64,000 nucleotides of DNA from JADGNZ01 sp963715895 (GCA_963715895.1 OY970284.1:4774001-4838000), one strand, 5' to 3'; positions 7,982 through 17,847 are shown, numbered from the stretch's first letter. The notes: generated by a model from the letters alone, not told the origin. Numbers and translations are program-made.

Positions 7982-9739
7982 CTACTCCGGACCGAAGGAA
8001 AGGCATTTGACCGACATGCCCATCGCCGGCGGATCTACCGATAGATCGAGCATGTTCGGCATACCCTTCGGAGCGGGAGTGAGGTGGTATTCGCGGTCGT
8101 CGTCATCAATCGACGGCGTGAACCGATCGACGAGCTGCCCGTTGAGCGTGATCGAGACCGTGACATGCGCCGCAAGCAGCGCCTGCGGAAAACGAAACTC
8201 GATGCGCAGAATCGTGGGGCCGGCCGATGGCGGAAGTCTCGTCAGCGAGTGGCCGGACATCGTACGCAGCTCCACCGATCCCTGGCCGTGTGGTGCCTCC
8301 CAGCCGGCCATGAATTGAGGCATGGCGCGCACGGGGATCAGTCCGGCGTCGAAGTAGTGCCGGCGGGCAATGTTCCAGAGGTGTCCGCGCTGGCGATGGA
8401 AGAGGAATCCATCGCGGTCGTCAGAATCGGCCTCCGCCAGGATCCAGGCGCGGCGGTTGTCGATCGAGAGCGGCAAGGCGCGCTTGTCGAGGACGTGGAC
8501 GAACGCATAGTCCGGCAGCAGATACTGGAAGAACGGGTCCATGTCGCGGGCCACGAAGAGCTGGTCGGCGCGCGGGTCGAGATGCTGCGTCACCGCTTCG
8601 ACGGCGAGCAACGACGGCGCCATCGTCTCCCGAACGGATGCCAGGGCCGGCAGGGTCCAGAAAAAGAAGGAGACGATGAGCGCCGCGCCGGCGACCGGCT
8701 CCGCGCGCGGCCAGGCGCGGGTGAGCCGGCGGATTCCATCCGCGGCAAGGATGGCGAAGAGCGGACAGTAGCCGATGGAAAAACGGTTGATGCTATAGCG
8801 GTCGAGCATCATCCAGGCGAGAACGGCAAAGGGTCCGAAACAGAGTGCGAGCCAGCCGATGGCGCGGTCGCGCGACGCAATGGCTCCGGCGATGGCGACG
8901 GCGACGAAGATCGAGGTGATAAAGCCCAGCGCCAGCGATTCGTATTGCTTGATGAAGAAGCGGTCGAAGAGGCGCCAGAGCGGCGGGCGGGCCGGACTGC
9001 GGAAGGAGTCGACCCGGGTGATGTATTCGCCGTGCTCCTTCGCCGCGTCGAAATACGGCCGGGCGCCGCCCGTGGCCGCCATGGCGCCGCCGAAGGCGAC
9101 GCCGACCGTGACCGCGCCGACCAGCGCGGCGAAGACGACATCGCGCCACGCGGCACGCGCGCGATACCACGTCGCCAATGCACCAGGGGCCAGACCGATC
9201 AGGAAGTTCTGCGGACGGATGCCGGCTGCAAGCGCCAGCAACGCCGCTCCGATGAGATAGGCGTTGGCGTCGCGGCATCCGCGAAAGAGGAAGCCTACGG
9301 CGAAGACGACCAGGACGAGCGACGGGATGTCGCTGAAGGCTCCCCCGCCGAAGAACCAGACGTTCGGGAAGAAGGCGCACAGCGCGCCGGCGATGGCCGC
9401 CGTGACGAATGGCAGGCGAAGCTCGCGCGCCAGAAAGAAGATCGCCGGAAAGACGAGCATCCCCGCGATGAGGTTGACGGCCTGCAGCGCACGGAAATCG
9501 CTGTGGATGACGGTGCGGGCGATGCGGCCGAGGGCGATGTAGACCGGGAAGCCGGGTGGATGGGGATGGTGGCTCGTTACGTCATACGACCGCATTCCGA
9601 GGCAGAAGAGCGCCTCGTCCCAGTCCCAGAGAGTGCGCGCCATCGCCAGGAAGCGCGTCGCCGCGCAGACGAGCGCGATGAGGCCGAAGGTCCGGCGCTG
9701 GCGAGGCGTCAGAGTTGGTGGTGGTTGGGTGAGGTCCAT
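7982..9739 (-). CDS. Polytopic glycosyltransferase-like membrane protein (GT39/PMT type)
   Basis: The protein has 585 residues with about ten membrane helices in the N-terminal two thirds and a soluble C-terminal region with beta-rich content. The first extracytoplasmic loop carries 'TLWDWDEALFCLGMRSYDVT' followed by 'HHPHPPGFPVYIALGRI', the acidic W-D-E-A and HPPGxP pattern of GT-C fold enzymes that use lipid-linked sugars. The substrate cannot be told. ATG at 9739 is chosen because the frame upstream of it runs through the GTTGCT repeat; the frame is open to 10042 but that part is not protein-like. Confidence 0.82.
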   Translation of the reverse strand: MDLTQPPPTLTPRQRRTFGLIALVCAATRFLAMARTLWDWDEALFCLGMRSYDVTSHHPHPPGFPVYIALGRIARTVIHSDFRALQAVNLIAGMLVFPAIFFLARELRLPFVTAAIAGALCAFFPNVWFFGGGAFSDIPSLVLVVFAVGFLFRGCRDANAYLIGAALLALAAGIRPQNFLIGLAPGALATWYRARAAWRDVVFAALVGAVTVGVAFGGAMAATGGARPYFDAAKEHGEYITRVDSFRSPARPPLWRLFDRFFIKQYESLALGFITSIFVAVAIAGAIASRDRAIGWLALCFGPFAVLAWMMLDRYSINRFSIGYCPLFAILAADGIRRLTRAWPRAEPVAGAALIVSFFFWTLPALASVRETMAPSLLAVEAVTQHLDPRADQLFVARDMDPFFQYLLPDYAFVHVLDKRALPLSIDNRRAWILAEADSDDRDGFLFHRQRGHLWNIARRHYFDAGLIPVRAMPQFMAGWEAPHGQGSVELRTMSGHSLTRLPPSAGPTILRIEFRFPQALLAAHVTVSITLNGQLVDRFTPSIDDDDREYHLTPAPKGMPNMLDLSVDPPAMGMSVKCLSFGPE

Positions 9740-9896
9740 GTAGGTTGCTGGGTTGCTAAGTTGCTGGGTTGCTTGGTCTCGCAGTCTCGCGGTTTCGCGG
9801 TCTCGGGGGTGTTTTGGCCGAATGTCACCCCGCGCGACTTCCAAACCACGAGACCTCGCAACCCAGCAACCCTGCAACGCAGCAACCCAGAAACCG
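9740..9896. repeat. GTTGCT/AGCAAC inverted repeat, copy 1
   Basis: The left side (9743-9776) is made of GGTTGCTGGGTTGC-like words and the right side (about 9857-9890) of their reverse complement (GCAACCCAGCAACC). GTCTCG/CGAGAC words lie inside both arms. It starts directly beside the fadJ stop and fills the gap to the start of the glycosyltransferase gene. The same family appears at 20132, 23014 and 48026. Confidence 0.85.
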
Positions 9897-12032
9897 TCAC
9901 CGATAAAACTTCCCATCCTTCTCCGCCAGCTTCCGCAGGGCAGCTGTGGCCAGGAAGCGCTTGCCGTGTTTCTGGGCCAGATCGTCGAGGCGCGCCAGGA
10001 TGTACGGCAGGCCGAGCGTGTCGGCGTAACGCAGCAGACCACCGCGGAAGGGCGGGAAGCCGGTGCCCATGATCATGGCCAGATCGAGCTCGGCGGCCGA
10101 TGCGACGATCTTCTCGTCGAGGATCATCGCTGCTTCGTTCACCATGGCGAAAATCATCCGCTCCACGACCGCCTGCGCATCGGCGGGATGCGTCGACTTG
10201 ATGTTGAGGAGCTTGTACACCGAGGGATCCGGACCCTGGCGCTTGCCGGCTTCGTAGAGGTAGAGACCCTTGCCGTTCTTCTTGCCGAAGCGTCCGTCAT
10301 CGTAAAGCGCCGCTACGACGTGCGACGGCTCCATCCGCTCGCCGAACGCGGCGCTGAGGATTTTGGCCACCTTCGCGGCGACGTCGATCCCCACCTCGTC
10401 GAGAAGTGCCATCGGCCCCATCGGCATCCCGAAGTCGACCATCGCTTTGTCGATCGACTCGATGGCGTTCCCCTCTTCGAGGATGAAGCCGGACTCGTTC
10501 ATGTAGGGCCCGAGGATGCGGTTGACGACGAAGCCGGGTCCGTCGTTGCAGTAGACGACGGTCTTTCCGAGCTTGCGGGCGAAGTTGGCCACCGTGACCA
10601 TGGCGGCGTCGGAGGTCTTGGCGCCGCGGATGACTTCGACGAGCGGCATGCGGTCGACGGGATTGAAGAAGTGCATGCCGACGACGTTCTGCGGTCTGGC
10701 CGCCTGCGCGGCGATGTCGGTGATGGGGATGGTTGAGGTGTTCGTGGCAAAGACGGCGTTCGGGCCGGCCACCGCCTCGAATTCGCTCAGCACCTGGCGT
10801 TTGATGTCGATGTTCTCGACGACCGCTTCCACGACGAGGCCGACCCGTTCGAAACCGTTCCAGTCGATGGCCGTCGTAATGCGGGCCAGCTTGCGCTGCA
10901 TCTCACCGCGGGTCATGCGCCGCCGGTCGACTTTCTTCTTCCAGATTCGGGCGGCAGCTTTCAATCCGCCAGCGATCGCTTTCCAGTTGATGTCGCGCAT
11001 GCGCACCGCGGCGTCGGTCTTGTCGGCGATGAGCTGCGCGATCCCGCCGCCCATGATCCCCGCCCCAAGCACGCCGGCATCACGGACCTCGGCGGGCGCC
11101 GCCGCGATCCGCTCCTTCTTCGACTCCTCCATCATGAAGAAGAGGCGGATGAGGTTCTGGGCGACGTCGCCGGCCGCGCCGGTGATGAGCGGAACGACCT
11201 CCTCGACTTCCCGCGCCAGTCCGCGCTCGACGCCGTTGGACATGCCGTACTCCATGACGTCGATCGCTTTCAACGGCGCCGGGTAGTGGCCGTGTGTCGC
11301 TTCGAGAACAGACTTGCGCGCTTTGCCGAAAATGACGCGGCGCGCCAGCGGATTCCCCTCGACGTAGAACTTGGTCCGGTCGCTTCCCCTCCGTTTCGGT
11401 TTCAAGGAGAACTGTCTGGCGATGTCGAGCAGGATCGGAGCGGGGACGACTTCATCGACCAGTCCAACGCGTTTGGCCCGCTTGCCGTCGAGCGTCTTTC
11501 CCTGAAGGATGATGTCGAGCGCTCCCGGAAGGCCGATGAGGCGCGGCAGCCTGGTCACGCCGCCCCACGCGGGGAAGATGCCGAGCTTCGTCTCCGGCAA
11601 TCCGATCTGCGCCTTCGGGCTGTCGGACATGACGCGGTAGTCACAACTAATGGCCAGCTCGCAGCCGCCGCCGAGCGCGGCGCCGTTGATGGCGGCAACG
11701 GTGACCTGCGGCAGTTTCGAGAAGCGATGAATGGTTTGCTGTCCGAAGCGGGTGTACTCCGCGGCCTGGTCCGCCGAGGTGACCTTGGAGAACTCGCTGA
11801 CGTCGGCGCCGGCGATGAAAATGGACGGTTTGCCTGAAGCGAGGATGATGCGTTTGACCTCGCCGTCGCGCTCGAGCTCATCGACGACGGAGGCAAACTC
11901 CACCATCACCGTCGAGGAGAATTTGTTGACCTTCTCGCCGGGGAGATCGAACCAGACGATGGCCAGGTTGCCGTCGCGCTCGATCCGGAATGCGGACGCC
12001 GTCCGCGGGGGCGTTTCAACCAGGGTAGTCAT
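9897..12032 (-). CDS. fadJ: Bifunctional enoyl-CoA hydratase / 3-hydroxyacyl-CoA dehydrogenase
   Basis: This is the alpha subunit-type multifunctional enzyme of fatty-acid beta-oxidation, 711 residues. The N-terminal crotonase domain shows 'PSIFIAGADVSEF' and 'NGAALGGGCELAISCDYRVM' with the oxyanion-hole Gly and the catalytic acid in 'LPETKLGIFPAWGG'. The dehydrogenase domain begins with the NAD site 'AGVLGAGIMGGGIAQLIADK' and contains the catalytic His in 'GMHFFNPVDRMPLVEV' and the C-terminal helical part 'DGPGFVVNRILGPYMNE'. The acyl-CoA ligase gene lies 3 bases upstream, so the pair forms an operon. A thiolase gene is not in the window. Confidence 0.95.
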   Translation of the reverse strand: MTTLVETPPRTASAFRIERDGNLAIVWFDLPGEKVNKFSSTVMVEFASVVDELERDGEVKRIILASGKPSIFIAGADVSEFSKVTSADQAAEYTRFGQQTIHRFSKLPQVTVAAINGAALGGGCELAISCDYRVMSDSPKAQIGLPETKLGIFPAWGGVTRLPRLIGLPGALDIILQGKTLDGKRAKRVGLVDEVVPAPILLDIARQFSLKPKRRGSDRTKFYVEGNPLARRVIFGKARKSVLEATHGHYPAPLKAIDVMEYGMSNGVERGLAREVEEVVPLITGAAGDVAQNLIRLFFMMEESKKERIAAAPAEVRDAGVLGAGIMGGGIAQLIADKTDAAVRMRDINWKAIAGGLKAAARIWKKKVDRRRMTRGEMQRKLARITTAIDWNGFERVGLVVEAVVENIDIKRQVLSEFEAVAGPNAVFATNTSTIPITDIAAQAARPQNVVGMHFFNPVDRMPLVEVIRGAKTSDAAMVTVANFARKLGKTVVYCNDGPGFVVNRILGPYMNESGFILEEGNAIESIDKAMVDFGMPMGPMALLDEVGIDVAAKVAKILSAAFGERMEPSHVVAALYDDGRFGKKNGKGLYLYEAGKRQGPDPSVYKLLNIKSTHPADAQAVVERMIFAMVNEAAMILDEKIVASAAELDLAMIMGTGFPPFRGGLLRYADTLGLPYILARLDDLAQKHGKRFLATAALRKLAEKDGKFYR

Positions 12033-12035
12033 CGG

Positions 12036-13862
12036 TCAGGCCCGTTTTCCTTCACGTTCATCTTCCAGGTTCTCGTCGATGAAGAGCTGGTCGATGATCT
12101 CTTTGTATTTCTTGTCGATCATCTTCCGCTTCACCTTCAGCGAGGGGGTGATCTCATCGTCGTCGATGGTGAAGTCACGCGGCAGAAGGGCGAAGCGGCG
12201 GATCTTCTCCTGGCGGTCGAGGTTCAGATTGAAGCGGTCGACCTCGGTCTGGTAGATCTGCTGAACCTTCTCGTCGGCGATCAACTCCTGGCGCGAATTG
12301 AACTGCACGCCCATGCCCTTGGCGTCGCGCTCGAGCTTGTCGAAATTGGGGACGAGCAGCGCCACAAGGTATTTGCGCCGGTCGCCGATGAGAACGGGCG
12401 TGCCGATGTACGGGGAGCTCTTCAGCAGTGCTTCCAGCGGCTGCGGCGCGATGTTCTTTCCGTAGGCGTTGATGATGATGTCTTTCTTCCGGTCGGTGAT
12501 CTTGAGGAAGCCGTCGGCATCGATCTCGCCGATGTCGCCGGTGTGGAACCATCCGTCGGGATCGATGGCCTGGCGCGTGGCGTCGTCGTTGTTCCAGTAG
12601 CCCTTCATGATGTGCGGGCCGCGGCTGAGGATTTCGCCGTCTTCGGCGATCTTCACCTCCACTCCGGGGATGATGCGGCCGACAGTGCCGACCCGGCGCG
12701 CCCCCGGCGTGTTGACGGCGATGACCGGGGATGTTTCGGTGAGACCGTAGCCTTCGTAGATATCGAGCCCGGCTCCAATGAAGAACGCGGCCAGCTCCGC
12801 CGACAAAGGAGCGCCGCCCGAGAGAACCATCTTCACACGGCCACCGAGACGGTCGAGGATCTTGCGGAAGACAAGCTTGTCGGCGATGGCCGATTTGAAG
12901 CTGAGTCCGAACGGCATCGGCTTGCCGCTGAGGCGATACGGCAGGCGCTGCTCGGCGATTCCCAGCGCCCACCGGAAGATCTTCTGCTTCGATGCCGGCT
13001 GGACGGCCACGTTGTCCAGAATGGCCGTGCGCATCTTTTCGAAAAGGCGTGGCACGGCGGCGAAGAGGTGCGGCCGTATCTCGCGCAGGTTATCGCTGAC
13101 TTTCAGGACGCTCTCGGCATAGGCGATGGTGCACCCGCGGTAAAAGTAACAGTAGTCGCCCATCCGCTCGAGGATGTGCGAGAGCGGCAGGATGGAGAGG
13201 CCGATCATGCCGTGCGCGATCGGCAGCACATTGCAGGTTGCCAGCACGTTGCTGGCGACGTTGCCGTGCGTCAGCATGGCCCCCTTCGGATTGCCGGTCG
13301 TCCCCGAGGTGTAGACGAGCGTTGCTACGTCGCCGGGCGCCGGCTTGGCGCGCAGATCGTCGAAGCGGGCCCGGGCGGCGGCATCATCGGCGCTCCGGCC
13401 GGTGCCGACGACCGCTTCGAAGCTGAGCACGCCGTCCGGCAGCGTCGCCGGCCGGTCGCAGACGATGACGTTGTGGATGTGCGGGCAGTGGTCGCGGATG
13501 CCGGCCACCTTCTTCATCTGTTCTTCGTTCGAGCAGATGACGGCCACGGCGCCGGAGTCGTTGAGGATGTACTCGATCTGCCAGCCGAGCAGCGTCGGGT
13601 AGACCGGAACGGTGATGGCCGCGCTGGCCAGGATGGCGAAATCGGCCATCGCCCACTCCGGGCGATTCTCCGAGAGGATGGCTACGCGGTCGCCGGGCTT
13701 GAGACCGAGATGGAAAAGGCCGGTTGCGAAGTAGCGAACGGTGTCACGGAACTCGTCGACGCTGGTGTCGACCCAGCGACCGCCGCGTTTGTACTTGGTC
13801 GCCGCCGGCCGCTCCAGCGCGCAGGTGACGGTATAGATGTCGTTGAGAGTCTTGATCTCCAT
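12036..13862 (-). CDS. Long-chain fatty-acid--CoA ligase (AMP-forming)
   Basis: This 608-residue member of the ANL superfamily activates fatty acids to acyl-CoA through an acyl-adenylate. Motifs: P-loop 'LVYTSGTTGNPKGAMLTHGN', 'YEGYGLTETSPVIAVNTPG', and the hinge region 'GWFHTGDIGEIDADGFLKIT' then 'DRKKDIIINAYGKNIAPQP'. It matches the FadD15/Faa-like long-chain group. It sits 3 bases ahead of fadJ, supplying that enzyme's substrate pathway. The start codon at 13862 gives 'MEIKTLNDIYTVTCALERPA', a normal N terminus for this group. Confidence 0.95.
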   Translation of the reverse strand: MEIKTLNDIYTVTCALERPAATKYKRGGRWVDTSVDEFRDTVRYFATGLFHLGLKPGDRVAILSENRPEWAMADFAILASAAITVPVYPTLLGWQIEYILNDSGAVAVICSNEEQMKKVAGIRDHCPHIHNVIVCDRPATLPDGVLSFEAVVGTGRSADDAAARARFDDLRAKPAPGDVATLVYTSGTTGNPKGAMLTHGNVASNVLATCNVLPIAHGMIGLSILPLSHILERMGDYCYFYRGCTIAYAESVLKVSDNLREIRPHLFAAVPRLFEKMRTAILDNVAVQPASKQKIFRWALGIAEQRLPYRLSGKPMPFGLSFKSAIADKLVFRKILDRLGGRVKMVLSGGAPLSAELAAFFIGAGLDIYEGYGLTETSPVIAVNTPGARRVGTVGRIIPGVEVKIAEDGEILSRGPHIMKGYWNNDDATRQAIDPDGWFHTGDIGEIDADGFLKITDRKKDIIINAYGKNIAPQPLEALLKSSPYIGTPVLIGDRRKYLVALLVPNFDKLERDAKGMGVQFNSRQELIADEKVQQIYQTEVDRFNLNLDRQEKIRRFALLPRDFTIDDDEITPSLKVKRKMIDKKYKEIIDQLFIDENLEDEREGKRA

Positions 13863-13904
13863 CCGCGGACCCCCCGATTGTGGAGTAAGCCCGGATCATA
13901 GCTC

Positions 13905-15230
13905 CTAAGCGACTTTGATCCATCGCCACAATTCGGGAATGGTCGGACGCTTTCCGTAGGAGAGGATGCCCACCCGGAAAATCTTGGCCGTGACGTAGAA
14001 GAAAACGGCGATGGTGGCGATGGAAACGCCGATGGAAACGAGAATGTGCCATATCGGCGGCTCGGAGACCAGCGTCCGGACGAACATCGTGATCGGTCCG
14101 TAGACCGGCGCCATCGAGAGCGCGACGGAGAGAGGCGAGTCAGGGTTGGTGATGATGGCGAACATGATGAACCACGGCAGCATCATCACCATCTGGATCG
14201 GCGCGACGAGTTGCTGCGCCTCCTTGTCGGTGTTGCAGGCCGCCCCGGCGATGGCGTAGATGCAGACGAAGGTCAGGTAGCCGAGGATGAAGAAAAGGGC
14301 GAAGTAGACAAAGACCATCGGCCGCAGGAACTGGGAGATGTCGAACCCGGCCATCATGGCGCTGGCGGCGCCAAACGCGCCCACCGCGGCGATGAGGGTC
14401 AGCCAGACGGTGACCTGGGTGAGGCCAACCGCGGCCACGCCAAGGATCTTGCCCGTGAGCAGCTCGCGCGGCGACATCGACGAGATCAGCACTTCCACGA
14501 TGCGCTCGCTCTTCTCCTGCACGATGCCGCGCATCGTCTCCAGTCCATAGATAAAGGAGGGGATGATGAGAAGGGCGGCGAAGATGAAGCCGATGATGAA
14601 ATTGGCCTCGCTCCCCTTCTTCTGCTGGCCGCTTCGCGAAAGCTGCACGCTGTCGAATGGAACTTCGCGCGTCAGGGTGTCGACGACATTGGGGTCGATG
14701 CCGCGCCCCGTGAGCCGCTGACGCTGGATGGAACGGTTGGCGACGGAGGCCAGCCGCTCCTGCGTGAAGAGATCGGTTGACGACCGGCTGTAGAAGGTCA
14801 TCTTTGCATCGCTGCCGTCGAAGGCGTTGGCAGGAATCACCAGGACGGCGTCGAGTCCGTTGTCCGCCTTCTTGTCGACGTAGAGGCGGTCGAGATAGGG
14901 CTTCGAGGCCGCGGTGAGATCGGACAGCCGGTGCGCATCTTCATAGACGACGTCGATCGACTGGGGCAGTTGTCCGCGGTTGCCGCCGGAGAGCGCCTTC
15001 TTCGGATCGGGGGCGGCCGGCTCGAGTTGGTGTGAAAACGAGCCGCGCAGCTCGCCGGTTCCATCGATGACCGCCACCTTCTTGCCGCCCAGACCCCGCG
15101 CCACCATGAGGCCCGGCACGATGAAAAGCGCGGCCATCAGGACCGGAAAGAAGAGGGTCATGAAGATGAACATCTTCTTCCGGACAGCCTGGAGATACTC
15201 GCGCTTGATGACTGCCAGCATTTTGTTCAT
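13905..15230 (-). CDS. ABC-2 type transporter permease (NatB-like)
   Basis: This 441-residue membrane protein has one helix near residues 20-42, a large extracytoplasmic domain (about 45-225) and five to six helices in the C-terminal half ('FIIGFIFAALLIIPSFIYGL', 'VFVYFALFFILGYLTFVCIY'). The charged segment 'QEKSERIVEVLISSMSPREL' is characteristic of NatB/ABC2_membrane_3 permeases. It is coupled to the upstream ATPase gene by a 4-bp overlap. NatAB systems export ions or drugs; the substrate here is unknown. Confidence 0.92.
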   Translation of the reverse strand: MNKMLAVIKREYLQAVRKKMFIFMTLFFPVLMAALFIVPGLMVARGLGGKKVAVIDGTGELRGSFSHQLEPAAPDPKKALSGGNRGQLPQSIDVVYEDAHRLSDLTAASKPYLDRLYVDKKADNGLDAVLVIPANAFDGSDAKMTFYSRSSTDLFTQERLASVANRSIQRQRLTGRGIDPNVVDTLTREVPFDSVQLSRSGQQKKGSEANFIIGFIFAALLIIPSFIYGLETMRGIVQEKSERIVEVLISSMSPRELLTGKILGVAAVGLTQVTVWLTLIAAVGAFGAASAMMAGFDISQFLRPMVFVYFALFFILGYLTFVCIYAIAGAACNTDKEAQQLVAPIQMVMMLPWFIMFAIITNPDSPLSVALSMAPVYGPITMFVRTLVSEPPIWHILVSIGVSIATIAVFFYVTAKIFRVGILSYGKRPTIPELWRWIKVA

Positions 15231-16138
15231 CGAATGGACTCCATCGTCTCGGCGCCGACCTGCTCGATGAAGATTTCCTCGAGAGAGGGCGAGGCAATCT
15301 CGAATCTGCGGATCCGCAACCGCCCCATCGTCGCTTCCAGGATGTGCTGGGGATCGGCGCCTTCCACGAGGCTCAGTTCGGCGCCATTGTTGCCGATCAT
15401 GGCGCGCTTGACCTCCGGAAGATTCTCGAGGAAGGCGCCATCGCCTTCGTAGTCGATGTGCAGCGTGTTCTTACCGAAGGAGTTGCGGACCTCGTCGAGA
15501 CCTCCGGAGAGGACGATCTTCCCTTTGTGAATGAGGATGATGTCGTCAGCCATCCGCTCGGCTTCCGCCATCATGTGAGTGGAGAGAAGGATCGTCCTCC
15601 CCTCCTCCTTCAGTTCACGAAGAAGGTCGCGGACGAGAAGCATGTTGACGGGGTCGAGACCCGACTGCGGCTCGTCGAGGATGATGAGGTCGGGATCGTG
15701 CAGAAGGGTACCGATGAGCTGGACTTTCTGCTGGTTGCCCTTCGACAGCTCTTCTACCTTGGCGTCCCGCTTGTCCCACAACTCGAAGCGTTTGAGCCAT
15801 CGCTCCGCTGACGGGGCGACGGAACTGCCGCGGCACCCTTTGATCTCGGCGAGAAAGAGAAGGTGCTCCTTCACTTTCATCTGCCGGTAGAGCCCGCGCT
15901 CTTCCGGAAGGTAGCCGATGCGGTCCCGCGCATCCCTTTCGCTGCCGAGCCACTCGATCGATCCGGCATCGGGGAAGAAGACACCGGTAATCATCCGGAT
16001 GGTCGTCGTCTTCCCGGCGCCGTTGCGGCCGAGCAACCCGGTAATCGTGCCGCGCTGGACGGTGAACGAGATTCCGTCCACCGCCCGCACGGCGCCAAAA
16101 GTCTTCACTACGTCCCGCACGGACAAAACGACCGACAT
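15227..16138 (-). CDS. ABC transporter ATP-binding protein (NatA-like)
   Basis: This is the ATPase partner of the downstream permease, 303 residues. Walker A is 'GLLGRNGAGKTTTIRMITG', the signature loop 'VEELSKGNQQKVQL', Walker B with the following D-loop 'DLIILDEPQSGLDPVN', and the switch His 'ILLSTHMM'. The C-terminal extension of about 90 residues matches DUF4162-type tails of NatA-like ATPases. I chose ATG at 16138, which has GGGAGA about 7 bases upstream; a TTG two codons earlier (16144) is possible. Confidence 0.94.
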   Translation of the reverse strand: MSVVLSVRDVVKTFGAVRAVDGISFTVQRGTITGLLGRNGAGKTTTIRMITGVFFPDAGSIEWLGSERDARDRIGYLPEERGLYRQMKVKEHLLFLAEIKGCRGSSVAPSAERWLKRFELWDKRDAKVEELSKGNQQKVQLIGTLLHDPDLIILDEPQSGLDPVNMLLVRDLLRELKEEGRTILLSTHMMAEAERMADDIILIHKGKIVLSGGLDEVRNSFGKNTLHIDYEGDGAFLENLPEVKRAMIGNNGAELSLVEGADPQHILEATMGRLRIRRFEIASPSLEEIFIEQVGAETMESIR

Positions 16139-16200
16139 ACGCAATCTCCCTGGAGGCTGAGGTCGGCGTATTGTACGAGAGGGCGGAGAGTGGGTTCTGA

Positions 16201-16383
16201 TCAGGGATGCGGGAATGACGGATCTTCGGTCACCACCGGCATGAAGATCTTCTTGAGCTTCAGGATGATCCGCTCAATCGGACCTGTCGGCGAATCGCTC
16301 TTCGGCGCAGCAAAAGCTGGAGCGACCGCAAGGAAAACAGTCAGAACGAGAACAGAAATGCGAAGTGCACCACGACGATACAT
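16201..16383 (-). CDS. Small secreted protein of unknown function
   Basis: This 60-residue protein has a clear signal peptide ('LRISVLVLTVFLAVAPAFA') and a short mature part of about 35 residues ('PTGPIERIILKLKKIF'), amphipathic and Lys-rich. GAGGAGGG lies 8-9 bases upstream of the ATG, which supports real translation. No family recognised. Confidence 0.6.
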   Translation of the reverse strand: MYRRGALRISVLVLTVFLAVAPAFAAPKSDSPTGPIERIILKLKKIFMPVVTEDPSFPHP

Positions 16384-16503
16384 ACACCCTCCTCGGGGGC
16401 TCGTATGAGCCGATTAGTTTGAGGGCGCCCTACAAGGAGGAGTGTTTGAGCGAGACTTTTCCCTACCCTAAACTTTGAAGAAACTTGCCCGACGCCGGCG
16501 GAC

Positions 16504-17847
16504 TCAGCTTGGCAGGCTGGCGAACATCGTGTGCGGGCCGCGGGGCAGGCACTCGAAATACGCACGCGAATCCCGGATATCGGCAAGCGTGAGCGTGCTG
16601 CGGGCAGCAGCCTCCCTGAGCGTCGCCAGGGCCGTCAAAGCTCCTTCCGTGAAGGCCAGATTCGCCGAATGGAAGTAATCCATGGCCACTTTGCAGGCGT
16701 CGGGAATCTCGGCGACCCGATCGAGCGCGAGCAGCGACTCGGCCATGTCGACGGCGACGAGCGCGACGTCGACCTCCATGCCGAGGTCGCGGAACTCGTC
16801 CTGAATCTCCGGGAGGATCTTGAGCGCTTCGACGTGGCGCTGTTGCGCCGCGAGAAGCCGCGCCAGGTTCCAACGCGATTTGACCCGATGCGAAACCATC
16901 TGCTGGCGGTCGAAGGCGTCGATGGCCTTCATCGTGTACTGAATCGATTCATCGAAGGCACCGAGCTCGCGATAGCACAGCGCGGCGTTGTGCATGGACG
17001 AGGCGCGCCAACGCGGGTCGACACGGTGGTCGTCGGCCAGAGCCGTGTGGATGGCCACCGCCTCCTGATAGCGGCGGGCGTGGTACAGGATGATCGCTTC
17101 GGCCGATCGGGCCGCGGCATGACGGCCGAAATCGTCGTACTCCTCGAATACCCGTCCGGCATCGTGAGCGATGAACAGAGCCTCGTCACGCCGCTCCAGC
17201 GTCCGGTACACCAGAACGCGCACGAGATTGAGACGTGCCCGGTCGAATTCCGATCCGATGGTCGGCTCGAGAGCATCGGCCGCGGCAAGCGCCCCCATGG
17301 CCTCCGTATACGCTCCGGTGCACATGAGCGCATACGCCCGCTCCAGAAGAGCGGCGAAGCGGAGACGCGCCACGAATGTGGCCGGGTACTCGGCGATCAG
17401 CAGACCGTCGGCGATCTCGACCGCCAGGCGGGTGATTTCGACGGCATCGGCCGGCATCATGTCGATGGCCCGGTCCGTGGCCGCGATCAACTTCCTGACC
17501 ACGCCCGCCGTCCGCCACTCGGGATGCTGCGCCAGCCGAGGCGCCCAGGTGTCGCGCGATCCGGCCAGAAGCTGCCTGGCGTAGAGGTCCGCGGCGGCGT
17601 CTTCGCTTTTCATCGCTTTCTGGACACCGCGCAGGAAGGCCAGGCTCTCCGCGCGAGGGGTATTCGAAAACGACTGCGGCTCCCACACATCGCCGTGTTT
17701 CAGGAGCGTGGCCGTGCCGCGGAGGGAATCGAGTGTCCGCTTGCAGAGCGAACAGCCGGCGAGATGCTTGTCCCGCGCCGCGGAATCGATCGGCTCGCCG
17801 AGGAACCCGGCAAGCACTTCCTCATCGTAGTGCTGTTCGATCATCAT
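16504..17847 (-). CDS. Zinc-finger anti-sigma-like protein with TPR repeats
   Basis: The 447-residue protein starts with 'MMIEQHYDEEVLAGFLG' and a His-x3-Cys-x2-Cys motif in 'KHLAGCSLCKRTLDSLRGT', as in zf-HC2 anti-sigma domains. The rest (about 120-440) is all helical with TPR-like repeats ('WRASSMHNAALCYRELGAFD', 'SRWNLARLLAAQQRHVEALK'). No membrane helix is visible, which is unusual for an anti-sigma factor and suggests a soluble zinc-binding regulator. Its ATG overlaps the stop of the ECF sigma gene by 4 bp, strong evidence that they work together. Confidence 0.8.
   Translation of the reverse strand: MMIEQHYDEEVLAGFLGEPIDSAARDKHLAGCSLCKRTLDSLRGTATLLKHGDVWEPQSFSNTPRAESLAFLRGVQKAMKSEDAAADLYARQLLAGSRDTWAPRLAQHPEWRTAGVVRKLIAATDRAIDMMPADAVEITRLAVEIADGLLIAEYPATFVARLRFAALLERAYALMCTGAYTEAMGALAAADALEPTIGSEFDRARLNLVRVLVYRTLERRDEALFIAHDAGRVFEEYDDFGRHAAARSAEAIILYHARRYQEAVAIHTALADDHRVDPRWRASSMHNAALCYRELGAFDESIQYTMKAIDAFDRQQMVSHRVKSRWNLARLLAAQQRHVEALKILPEIQDEFRDLGMEVDVALVAVDMAESLLALDRVAEIPDACKVAMDYFHSANLAFTEGALTALATLREAAARSTLTLADIRDSRAYFECLPRGPHTMFASLPS

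Noticed and set aside
9740..10042. N-terminal extension of the glycosyltransferase
   Set aside because: The extra 100 residues are a reading of the GTTGCT repeat and the antisense of fadJ.
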